Below, piece by piece: positions 1 through 5,127 of a DNA stretch of 5,771 bases. This DNA comes from an uncultured Collinsella sp. (GTDB lineage: Bacteria > Actinomycetota > Coriobacteriia > Coriobacteriales > Coriobacteriaceae). The notes beneath the pieces were generated by a model, which saw only the letters and a program-made list of their open reading frames with translations, was not told the origin of the DNA and ran no database searches. A program made the position numbers and the translations under genes. Location of the stretch: NCBI GenBank assembly GCA_902494375.1, contig CABUTL010000103.1, positions 1 through 5,771 on the forward strand, given 5' to 3'. Position 1 is the first letter of the stretch. Every line of letters begins with the position of its first letter.

Positions 1-503
1 GACTCGGGCTTGCCCTCGTCGAGCAGATTCTGCTTGCTTGCCTCCGTGGGGGCGAAGTAGTACTCGCTCACGATATCGACCGCCTGACGGTTGAACTCCT
101 CCGGCCAGGGACTGTAGATGTCGTGCGTGCGCAGGCCGGCCTCCACGTGGCCCACGGGGATCTGCAGGTAGAAGCACGCGAGCGCAGCGGCGAAGCTGGT
201 CGTGGTGTCGCCGTGGGCCAGGACCACGGCGGGCCTCTCGTTCTCGAGGACGGCCTTGAGCTTGAGCAGTACGTCGCACGTTACGTCGAACAGCGTCTGG
301 CCCGGCTTCATGATTGCCAGGTCGTGGTCGGGCGTTACGTCGAAGACGCGCAGCACCTGGTCGAGCATCTCGCGATGCTGGCCGGTCACGGTCACGACGG
401 TCTCGAACTCATCAGCGCGCGCCTTCAGCTCGTTGACGAGCGGGCACATCTTGATCGCCTCCGGGCGGGTTCCGAAGACCAGCATTACTTTCTTCTTAGA
501 CAT
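1..503 (-). CDS. wecB: UDP-N-acetylglucosamine 2-epimerase (non-hydrolysing), 3' end missing
   Basis: Cytoplasmic enzyme that interconverts UDP-GlcNAc and UDP-ManNAc, supplying ManNAc for envelope polysaccharide. About 167 N-terminal residues are in the window; the family is usually about 370-390, so more than half lies beyond the left edge. Seen directly: the N-terminal GTRPEAIK signature (residues 11-18), HGDTTT (97-102), HVEAGLRT (119-126) and PEEFNRQ (134-140). D99, E121 and E135 line up with the catalytic D95, E117 and E131 of Escherichia coli WecB. The ATG at 503 has a good ribosome binding site, GAGGAG with 8 nt spacing, and overlaps the stop of the upstream wecG/tagA gene by 8 nt, so the two are probably translationally coupled. 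Its product is the expected donor for that neighbour. The family call is very secure. Confidence 0.95.
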   Translation of the reverse strand, partial: MSKKKVMLVFGTRPEAIKMCPLVNELKARADEFETVVTVTGQHREMLDQVLRVFDVTPDHDLAIMKPGQTLFDVTCDVLLKLKAVLENERPAVVLAHGDTTTSFAAALACFYLQIPVGHVEAGLRTHDIYSPWPEEFNRQAVDIVSEYYFAPTEASKQNLLDEGKPE

Positions 504-1302
504 TGGCCTTGCTCCTCTTTGACTCCTTGCGGAGAAGCATGTAGAAACGGGTGTTGCCGACCACGTAGCGCTTCACCAGGCGCTTGGGCTCCTGCATCAT
601 GCGGAATAGCCACTCCAGGTTCGCGCGCTGCATCCACATCGGGGCGCGCGGGATGTTGCCGGAGACGACGTCGAACGAGCCCCCCACGCCCACGAAAGCG
701 CCCTTGGCGCCCAACTCGCGGAAACGCTCGATCAGGCGTTCCTTCTTGGGCGAGGTGATGCCCACGAACACGATGTCGGGCTCGGCCTGCTCAACCTCGG
801 CGACCACGGCATCGAACTCGTCGTCACCGAAGTAGCCGTCACGGTAGCCCGCGAGGACCATATTGGGATACCTCTCGGACAGGACCTCGGCGGTCTCGGC
901 GACCACCTCAGCCTTGGCACCCAGCAGGTAGACCCTGTGCCCCTCGCGCTCGGCCAGCCCGCACAGCTCCCACATGAGATCGATGCCAGCCACGCGCCCG
1001 GGAAGGTCCACGCCTAGTTTCCTGGCGGCCATGACCATGGAGGCGCCATCTGCGTTAACGATCTCGCAGCGGCGCACGCACGCGTCCATCTCGGGATCGT
1101 CGCGCATCTGCAGCAGCTTGTCGGCGTTCACGCCGATCAGGTGGGCGAAGCGCCCCTCCTTGATGAGGGCGTCGGTCGCCTCGACGGTCTGCCCCATCGT
1201 CCAGGGGTCGACTGGTGCGCCCAGGACTTCGACTCGCCCGGGAAGATCAACCGCTGAACAGGTGCCTTCGTATTTCTCTGGTGTCTCTTTAGCAAGCGCC
1301 AT
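496..1302 (-). CDS. tagA: WecG/TagA/CpsF family glycosyltransferase (ManNAc transferase type)
   Basis: Membrane-associated GT26 enzyme that transfers a sugar, typically ManNAc from UDP-ManNAc, onto an undecaprenyl-diphosphate-linked first sugar. From the ATG at 1302 it is 268 residues, a normal family length. Motifs: VNADK (58-62), NADG (83-86, with D85 at the position of the family catalytic Asp), GRVAGID (102-108), an SPKKE block (184-188), [11 protein letters not shown] (205-215), then P.WMQR and LEWLFR (221-234) and a basic C-terminus expected to touch the membrane. An in-frame TTG at 1320 would add six residues. I prefer the ATG, which has GAGG 12 nt upstream, though neither site has an ideal ribosome binding site. 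It overlaps the end of the upstream sugar transferase gene by 14 nt and the start of wecB by 8 nt. The wecB neighbour supports UDP-ManNAc as donor; the exact acceptor sugar is not shown by the sequence. Confidence 0.92.
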   Translation of the reverse strand: MALAKETPEKYEGTCSAVDLPGRVEVLGAPVDPWTMGQTVEATDALIKEGRFAHLIGVNADKLLQMRDDPEMDACVRRCEIVNADGASMVMAARKLGVDLPGRVAGIDLMWELCGLAEREGHRVYLLGAKAEVVAETAEVLSERYPNMVLAGYRDGYFGDDEFDAVVAEVEQAEPDIVFVGITSPKKERLIERFRELGAKGAFVGVGGSFDVVSGNIPRAPMWMQRANLEWLFRMMQEPKRLVKRYVVGNTRFYMLLRKESKRSKANV

Positions 1303-2053
1303 TTCCGCTGACAACCTCAATCACAGTGAGTAGGATTATTTTCAAATCGAAGAAAACGCCCCGTTTGGCGATATATTCCAGGTCGCGACGGACCATGCCG
1401 TCGAATCCCGTCGAGTTGCGCTCAGTGACCTGCCACCAGCCGGTAATACCTGGTTTTACTGCCAGGCGCTGCAGGTCGTACTCGGTGTACTCCGCGACCT
1501 CGTTGGGCAGCGGCGGGCGCGGGCCGACGACGGACATCTGGCCCAGAAATACGTTCAGGAACTGCGGGAACTCGTCGATGGAGTGCTTACGGATGAACTT
1601 GCCGATCCTGGTGACGCGCGGGTCTTCCTTCATCTTGAACATGGCACCGGCGATCTCGTTCTGCTCCTTGAGATCTGCCAGGCGCTCGTCGGCGTCCTTG
1701 TACATGGAGCGGAACTTCCACATGCGGAAGGTTGACAGGCTGCCATCGCGGTGGGTCTGGCCCACGCGGATCTGGCTGTAGAAGGGGTTGCCCTCGCTCT
1801 CAAGGCAGATGGCCGCGGCAAGCACAAGGCTGGGAACGGAAATGACGGCCAGCACGCAGCCGCTGAACACGACGTCAAAGGCGCGCTTAACGGCGCGGTA
1901 GACCAGCCGCGAACGATCCCAGTCCATGATGGATTGCATGGCCTTGTAACGGCCGACGCCCTCACGCCGGTCCATGGCCTGAGCAATCAGTGCCGCCCCC
2001 ACGGGCGCATCAGTTGCATATTGATTTTTATCTGGCACGTTCTCTTCCAACAC
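1289..2053 (-). CDS. Monotopic phosphoglycosyl transferase (bacterial sugar transferase) initiating polysaccharide synthesis
   Basis: Transfers a sugar-1-phosphate from a UDP-sugar to undecaprenyl phosphate at the inner face of the membrane, the first step of exopolysaccharide or capsule assembly. The 254 residues fit the small form without the four extra N-terminal membrane helices of WbaP/WcaJ. Order of features: an unusual hydrophilic N-terminus (1-50), KRAFD (56-60), one hydrophobic re-entrant segment (about 61-83), KFRSM (113-117), the D160-E161 pair matching the catalytic Asp-Glu dyad of this superfamily, GQMSVVGPRPPLP (171-183), KPGITGWWQV (200-209) and ERN (211-213). The GTG at 2053 has GGGGA 5 nt upstream. 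A better Shine-Dalgarno-ATG pair lies just upstream but out of frame (see the site at 2028-2078). The sugar specificity (Glc, Gal, GlcNAc or a diNAc sugar) cannot be read from the sequence, so no gene symbol is given. Confidence 0.93.
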   Translation of the reverse strand: MLEENVPDKNQYATDAPVGAALIAQAMDRREGVGRYKAMQSIMDWDRSRLVYRAVKRAFDVVFSGCVLAVISVPSLVLAAAICLESEGNPFYSQIRVGQTHRDGSLSTFRMWKFRSMYKDADERLADLKEQNEIAGAMFKMKEDPRVTRIGKFIRKHSIDEFPQFLNVFLGQMSVVGPRPPLPNEVAEYTEYDLQRLAVKPGITGWWQVTERNSTGFDGMVRRDLEYIAKRGVFFDLKIILLTVIEVVSGNGAC

Positions 2054-2078
2054 TTCGTCCCCGCATCGGGGATCCTCC
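2028..2078 (-). promoter_or_regulatory. Strong ribosome binding site and ATG of a 12-codon mini-ORF overlapping the sugar transferase start
   Basis: On the minus strand GGAGG (2078-2074) is followed after 7 nt by ATG (2066-2064), a near-ideal initiation site. That frame runs only 12 codons to TAA (2030-2028), shifted by one base from the sugar transferase that begins at GTG 2053. The ATG also sits in the three-base loop of a CCCCG/CGGGG hairpin (2071-2059). Loss of one G from the CGGGG run would put this ATG in frame with the transferase. It could be a translational control element, a start affected by a one-base change, or chance. Confidence 0.45.
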
Positions 2079-2104
2079 CTGTTCTGTGTGGCGACCGCCA
2101 GCAG

Positions 2105-2650
2105 CTAGGCGATTGCCTTTTTGATGTTGCGCATGGCGCGCTGCTCGTTTGAAAGCACCGCGAGGCCGACGCGAGTGGTTACGCGTCGGCCGCACAGATC
2201 GAGCTCCAAATAAGCGGTGCTCTTGCGCCTGTTAATGGTTTTGATAAGGCCTTCGTGGCCCAGCAGTGGACCTGCCGTCACTACGACCTGATCGCCGTCT
2301 TTTAGGGCCTCACTCATGGGCACCACGCGGTCTCCCCTATGCGTAAATCCGCCAATAAGCTGGACCTCTTCTTTTGCCAGCGGCACAAACTGACCATCCT
2401 GAGATAACACCCGGGCAAAGTCGTCCATGCGCAGCAGATGCTGTTGCACGGTGCGGGGATCGGCCGTATCGCAGATAAGATAACCGGGAAAGAGTGGTTT
2501 GGTCGTATTGACCCATTCGCCCCGTAGTTTAATCTCGGTTTGAAATTGGGGATAAAAGAGCTCTTGCATAGCACCAGCCGGCACCATACGCTCGATGCGC
2601 TCGCGCATTAAGTCTTCCCGACCGTTAATGACCTGGATCACATACCACAC
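2105..2650 (-). CDS. loaP: NusG-family transcription antiterminator, LoaP-like
   Basis: Specialised NusG paralog expected to bind RNA polymerase and promote elongation through the polysaccharide operon that it heads. An N-terminal NGN domain begins WYVIQVINGRED and carries KPLFPGYLI (about 51-59). After a linker comes a KOW domain (about 118-150) with GDQVVVTAGPLLGHEG followed by INRRK, the GPL.G.EG...INRRK pattern typical of LoaP/RfaH-type paralogs rather than housekeeping NusG. Start choice: AAGGGGGTG (2666-2658) closely resembles the ideal Shine-Dalgarno and lies about 9 nt before the GTG at 2650, giving 181 residues that begin M-W-Y as is usual in the family. The GTG at 2659 would fall inside that site. 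The gene sits first in the operon behind a leader of about 660 nt, with 51 nt to the sugar transferase. The NusG-paralog call is secure; LoaP over another specialised subgroup is inferred from context and the KOW sequence. Confidence 0.85.
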   Translation of the reverse strand: MWYVIQVINGREDLMRERIERMVPAGAMQELFYPQFQTEIKLRGEWVNTTKPLFPGYLICDTADPRTVQQHLLRMDDFARVLSQDGQFVPLAKEEVQLIGGFTHRGDRVVPMSEALKDGDQVVVTAGPLLGHEGLIKTINRRKSTAYLELDLCGRRVTTRVGLAVLSNEQRAMRNIKKAIA

Positions 2651-2679
2651 GAGCACCACCCCCTTGCTGTCTTACGTGT

Positions 2680-2752
2680 GGCTCACGGGGTTTGGGTATG
2701 GCTTCGCCAGGGCGCTTATGCGCGAAGGCGCTCCATATTCAAACCCTGAGCC
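2680..2752 (-). promoter_or_regulatory. Long leader hairpin just upstream of loaP
   Basis: On the minus-strand RNA, arms 2752-2747/2685-2680 (GGCUCA with UGAGCC) and 2746-2740/2694-2688 (GGGUUUG with CAAACCC) stack with a two-base CG bulge. A 2x2 AA/CC internal loop follows, then UAUGG/CCAUA (2737-2733/2701-2697), a five-base bulge and CUUCGC/GCGAAG (2727-2722/2707-2702). That is 24 Watson-Crick pairs in total. It ends about 30 nt before the loaP start and has no following U-run. It is a candidate recognition element for the NusG paralog. On the plus strand the AA/CC loop would be two G-U wobbles, so the strand in use is not settled by pairing alone. Confidence 0.6.
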
Positions 2753-2803
2753 CAGTTAGACAAGCACGTGGCTCTGCCCCACCGTGAACGGTATGTACAA
2801 ATG

Positions 2804-2908
2804 CAGTTGCTAGAGACGCGGACGTGTATCGCAAAATGACCGCGTCTCCAGCTGGCTGCGTGCGAACCAGTCAAGCGGGTACAAAACTGGACCGCACGCA
2901 AACAGCTG
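2804..2908 (-). promoter_or_regulatory. Two adjacent leader hairpins sharing a CAGCTG arm
   Basis: Hairpin one has perfect 9-bp arms at 2813-2821 and 2840-2848. Hairpin two pairs 2849-2854 with 2903-2908 (CAGCTG), 2857-2864 with 2893-2900 (8 bp) and 2867-2871 with 2886-2890 (5 bp), separated by two symmetric 2x2 internal loops. CAGCTG at 2849-2854 can instead pair with CAGTTG at 2804-2809 and extend hairpin one, so the two extended forms compete for it. No T-run follows either hairpin on the minus strand. Confidence 0.55.
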
Positions 2909-3061
2909 AAAACTGCTGAGGTTTGCCGTAGCAATTTGATGCATTACCCAATGCGAACTTTTAAATGCCCGCAAAAAACAAGTGCAAAATCGCGCATGGC
3001 AATCGATATTGGAGCTCGTGGTGTTTCTAGCACCGCCGTTACGGCCGGATGTTGATCGACC

Positions 3062-3096
3062 CTGTGCTACGTGGCCTGCTGGAGCCATGAGCACAG
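3062..3096 (-). promoter_or_regulatory. Leader hairpin
   Basis: Perfect 7-bp arms CTGTGCT (3062-3068) and AGCACAG (3090-3096) enclose a small internal loop and a second 4-bp stem TGGC/GCCA (3072-3075 with 3084-3087). It lies in the 5' half of the predicted leader and has no terminator-like T-run. Confidence 0.45.
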
Positions 3097-3318
3097 TTGA
3101 ACTCATGTAACGTTAGGTATCCTAGCACAAGCTGTTAGTGAAACTGATTTGGGCTGCGTTGGACAACATATCGTTCATTTAGCGTGCTTAAGGGGGTTAT
3201 TTTGGGATGTTGTTCACGTTGATGCAGGTTAATGGGATGCTAACGGTGATTAGGCGCATTCCTGAAGCCCATATGGAAGGGCGATCTACACTGATAATCG
3301 CGTTTGGCTAACAAACTA

Positions 3319-3347
3319 TGTATAGACATGGGAAAAAATTTGTGCAA
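3319..3347 (-). promoter_or_regulatory. Sigma70-type promoter of the polysaccharide operon
   Basis: On the minus strand, -35 TTGCAC (3347-3342) and -10 TATACA (3324-3319) are separated by exactly 17 nt, which includes an A/T-rich stretch. Transcription would begin near 3312. It lies just downstream of the tRNA terminator, so the polysaccharide operon has its own start. The -35 is identical to that of the tRNA-Ala promoter upstream. Confidence 0.65.
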
Positions 3348-3394
3348 CTTTTTGTTGGCGTAGGTGTGGTTTGTGGCGCATGGTGTTTTGGCAT

Positions 3395-3427
3395 GAAAAA
3401 AGGCCTTCGGCATTCCGAAGGCCTTTG
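3395..3427 (-). terminator. Intrinsic terminator of tRNA-Ala
   Basis: On the minus strand a 12-bp stem (AAAGGCCTTCGG paired with CCGAAGGCCTTT; arms 3426-3415 and 3410-3399) with an AATG loop runs directly into a T-run (3401-3395). It begins about 10 nt past the tRNA 3' end and separates the tRNA from the polysaccharide operon. Confidence 0.92.
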
Positions 3428-3436
3428 CATTCACGA

Positions 3437-3512
3437 TGGTGGAGACGAGGGGAATCGAACCCCTGACCTCTTGACTGCCAGTCAAGCGCTCTCCCAGCTG
3501 AGCTACGCCCCC
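3437..3512 (-). tRNA. tRNA-Ala (anticodon GGC)
   Basis: A 76-nt tRNA with full cloverleaf: acceptor GGGGGCG/CGTCTCC, D arm GCTC/GAGC, anticodon stem CTTGA/TCAAG with loop CTGGCAG (anticodon GGC at 3479-3477, reading GCC), T arm AGGGG-TTCGATT-CCCCT, discriminator A and encoded CCA (3439-3437). The third acceptor pair is G-U, the identity element of alanine tRNAs, which confirms the assignment independently of the anticodon. It has its own promoter and terminator. Confidence 0.97.
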
Positions 3513-3525
3513 GTGACGTGGAGAT

Positions 3526-3554
3526 ACTATAGGGGAAGTTGGCGCGGCGTGCAA
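3526..3554 (-). promoter_or_regulatory. Promoter of tRNA-Ala
   Basis: On the minus strand, -35 TTGCAC (3554-3549), a 17-nt spacer and -10 TATAGT (3531-3526). The predicted start lies about 7 nt before the tRNA 5' end. The thiN stop codon is only 30 nt upstream with no terminator between, so some thiN transcripts probably run into the tRNA. Confidence 0.8.
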
Positions 3555-3583
3555 GGACTTTTTTTGGGTCAGGTTCTAAATGC

Positions 3584-4225
3584 CTATTGATATAGATAAG
3601 CGATGGCAGTGCCGGTGTGGACTTGGATCTTGGCCGTGCTCCTGACGACGTTGCTAATGCCCGTATCGGCCAACAGACCCAGGGGGCTGTGATCTAGCTC
3701 CCATTCTAGGCCGCGTTCGCTTACCTCGGTGTTGGGGGCTATAGCAATGATGGAGAACGTCTTGCCTTCGGCGCCCTCAATGGTCCACGATTCGCCTGCG
3801 CGAAGGATGCGGGCGACCACCTTGTCCTCGGCAATCCAGACTGGGACATCCTCGTAGCCTGCAAGCAACCCCAGTACGGACAGGGCCATGTCAGGACGGC
3901 CGCCGCTGGCGCAGGTCGCAACCACTTCGGCACCCGGCCAGCGACGGCGGACGGAATCGAGCGCCAGCGCCAGATCGGTATAGTCCTTGTAGGGGTCGTG
4001 GCGTTCAACTTCAAAGTCGGTGGCGGCATCGACCAGCGCGCGGCCCGCATCGCTCACCGTGTCGGCATCCCCCACATACACGTCGCAGCCCAGGCCGGCG
4101 CCCAGCAGCGCGTCGAGCCCGCGGTCCACGGCGACAACGTGGTCGCACTCCCCCGCTAGCCTACGCAGCAGATCCGCGCTCGCCACCACGGGCGAGCCGC
4201 AGACTACTAGTACTTTGCAAACCAC
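3584..4225 (-). CDS. thiN: Thiamine pyrophosphokinase (thiamine diphosphokinase)
   Basis: Cytoplasmic enzyme that transfers pyrophosphate from ATP to thiamine, giving the cofactor thiamine diphosphate. At 213 residues it has the usual length. The N-terminal catalytic half shows AVDRGLDALL (32-41), GDADT (52-56, the family GD.DS block), KDYTDLALAL (80-89) and GGRPDM (108-113). The C-terminal thiamine-binding half shows GLEWELDHSPLGLLADTGISN (172-192), which matches the family's G..W.L......G...SN pattern. An oddity: the family motif is normally GGR.DH, but here the His is Met113; this may alter catalysis or be a lineage variant. The GTG at 4225 starts 9 nt after the HAD stop, with AGG 8 nt upstream, so the two genes are likely cotranscribed. 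No TPP riboswitch was seen ahead of the operon. Confidence 0.92.
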   Translation of the reverse strand: MVCKVLVVCGSPVVASADLLRRLAGECDHVVAVDRGLDALLGAGLGCDVYVGDADTVSDAGRALVDAATDFEVERHDPYKDYTDLALALDSVRRRWPGAEVVATCASGGRPDMALSVLGLLAGYEDVPVWIAEDKVVARILRAGESWTIEGAEGKTFSIIAIAPNTEVSERGLEWELDHSPLGLLADTGISNVVRSTAKIQVHTGTAIAYLYQ

Positions 4226-4234
4226 AGCCCTTGC

Positions 4235-4924
4235 CTATCCCTCAAACGAAAGCACGTGGGCCAAATCCAGGTCCTCATAGCTGTCGATAAAGATATCGCA
4301 GTTGTCGCGCACATCGTCGCGCTTCATGCGGCCGTGCGGGTCATAAATACCCACGCGCTTAAAGCCGGCGACCCCAGAGCTCTTAAGGCCAAAGACCGCG
4401 TCCTCAAACACCCACGCGCGCTCAAACTTGTGCCCATGGCGCTCCTCCAGGCGGCGCAGCGCCAGTTCGTATACATCGGGGAACTGCTTGGAGCGCCCCG
4501 CCTCACCCGTGGTGGTCACAAACTCCATGTACGCGTCGAGCCCGGCACCTGCTAGCGTAGACTTAACCAGCTCGGCCGGCGTGGACGTGGCAACGCACAT
4601 GGCAATACCGGCCTCCTGCGCCTGCTTCAAAAACGCAAGCAGGCCCTCGCGCGGCGGCACCTTGGAGTAGCCATCGATCAGGATGTCGCTCAGCTCGCGG
4701 TACAGCTCCTCGCCATTTGCGCCAATGCCCCAGGTGTCGTGGTAGGCCTGGCACTCATCCTCCAGCGACAAATGCTCAAACTGGGCAAAATCATCGACCG
4801 TCACGTCGACACCGTGGCGGTGCAATAACTCGGGCTGGGCATAGGCCCAAACGGGGGTGCTATTTACCAGCGTGCCGTCGCAATCGAAAATAAAAGCAAC
4901 CTTGGGAGTGGCGGTATGGGGCAT
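4235..4924 (-). CDS. HAD-superfamily (subfamily IA) phosphatase / phosphoglucomutase-like hydrolase
   Basis: Probable small-molecule phosphate monoesterase. The 229-residue protein carries all four HAD motifs: FDCDGTLVNS (13-22, nucleophile D14 and acid/base D16), AT113S in ATSTPAE, Lys146 in SKQFPDVY, and FEDAVFG (173-179, Mg-binding E174/D175). A helical cap lies at about 25-90. Start choice: the ATG at 4924 has AAAGG 7 nt upstream; the longer TTG start at 4945 lacks such a site and is rejected. It is first in the operon with thiN. One idea is that it dephosphorylates thiamine monophosphate to feed ThiN; equally, sharing an operator region with glgB suggests a sugar phosphate. The substrate is not determined by the sequence. 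Confidence 0.88.
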   Translation of the reverse strand: MPHTATPKVAFIFDCDGTLVNSTPVWAYAQPELLHRHGVDVTVDDFAQFEHLSLEDECQAYHDTWGIGANGEELYRELSDILIDGYSKVPPREGLLAFLKQAQEAGIAMCVATSTPAELVKSTLAGAGLDAYMEFVTTTGEAGRSKQFPDVYELALRRLEERHGHKFERAWVFEDAVFGLKSSGVAGFKRVGIYDPHGRMKRDDVRDNCDIFIDSYEDLDLAHVLSFEG

Positions 4925-4992
4925 AAACGAACCTTTCGATATCAAATGGTAAACATCCTGCTAAAAACGTTTTACCAAACGTCAGCCAAACA

Positions 4993-5023
4993 ATTTTGAA
5001 ACCCAAATTGGTAAAACTGTCAA
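4993..5023 (-). promoter_or_regulatory. Promoter of the HAD-thiN operon
   Basis: On the minus strand a perfect -35 TTGACA (5023-5018) occupies the spacer of the 10-bp inverted repeat. The -10 is weak: TTCAAA at 17 nt or CAAAAT at 19 nt (4998-4993). A protein bound to the repeat would cover the -35 and be expected to repress. Transcription would begin near 4988, about 60 nt before the ATG. Confidence 0.5.
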
Positions 5024-5049
5024 GAGTTTTACCACGGCAATTCTGCCAG

Positions 5050-5058
5050 TGGTATAAA
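5050..5058 (+). promoter_or_regulatory. Extended -10 of the glgB promoter
   Basis: TGGTATAAA is an extended -10 (TG, one base, TATAAA at 5053-5058). No good -35 is placed at 17 nt, which suits an extended -10 promoter or an activated one. It coincides with the fifth TGGTAAAAC-like motif. Transcription would begin near 5065, leaving a leader of about 200 nt. Confidence 0.45.
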
Positions 5059-5127
5059 CATGTCGCTTACCGATTAAACGCCCCCGCAAATCCGCTTTCG
5101 TCCATAAAACTAACGCACAGGTGTTAT

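Larger units (their letters stand above)
2651..3312 (-). promoter_or_regulatory. Long hairpin-rich 5' leader of the polysaccharide operon
   Basis: About 660 nt separate the predicted start of transcription (near 3312) from the loaP start, with no credible gene. Short open frames here lack ribosome binding sites and recognisable protein. Instead there are many inverted repeats: 2680-2752, 2765-2786, 2813-2848, 2849-2908, 2923-2934, 2941-2954, 3035-3045 and 3062-3096. None of the long ones is followed by a T-run on the minus strand, so they are not intrinsic terminators. A long leader ahead of a NusG paralog fits processive antitermination, in which the leader RNA recruits the protein. That role is inferred. 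Confidence 0.6.
4947..5059. promoter_or_regulatory. Cluster of five TGGTAAAAC-like operator motifs between HAD gene and glgB
   Basis: Copies: TGGTAAAC (4947-4954, plus), GTTTTACCA (4969-4977, reverse), TGGTAAAAC (5009-5017, plus), GTTTTACCA (5026-5034, reverse) and TGGTATAAAC (5050-5059, plus, one extra base). The middle two form a perfect 10-bp inverted repeat (5009-5018 and 5025-5034) with a 6-nt spacer. A palindrome AAAACGTTTT with a central CG (4964-4973) adjoins the second copy and resembles a LacI-family operator. The cluster covers both divergent promoters, so one regulator may control both. The regulator's identity is unknown. Confidence 0.6.

Noticed and set aside
2716..2934. 72-residue minus-strand open frame in the loaP leader
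   Set aside because: Composition is not protein-like, it overlaps the strong inverted repeats, and there is no initiation signal.
3028..3038. GGCGGTGCTAG on the minus strand, resembling the RfaH ops element
   Set aside because: Only the first six bases match the ops consensus, and ops is a proteobacterial RfaH signal; chance is likely in a GC-rich leader.
2810..3106. 98-residue minus-strand open frame in the loaP leader
   Set aside because: No ribosome binding site precedes the ATG, the protein looks like no family, and it runs through several hairpins of the leader.
3204..3260. Imperfect direct repeat around GGGATG (3204 and 3234)
   Set aside because: Too short and diverged to count as a real repeat or attachment site.
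3437..3512. tRNA-Ala as an integration site for a mobile island carrying the polysaccharide locus
   Set aside because: No integrase and no second copy of the tRNA 3' end were seen in the window.
3240..3554. 104-residue minus-strand open frame containing GGVAQLGERLTGSQEVRGSIPL
   Set aside because: This is a well-known artefact of translating a tRNA gene; the frame crosses tRNA-Ala and its terminator.
3318..3590. 90-residue plus-strand open frame containing GNRTPDLLTASQALSQLSYAP
   Set aside because: It is the opposite-strand translation of the same tRNA and also a familiar artefact; it has no ribosome binding site.
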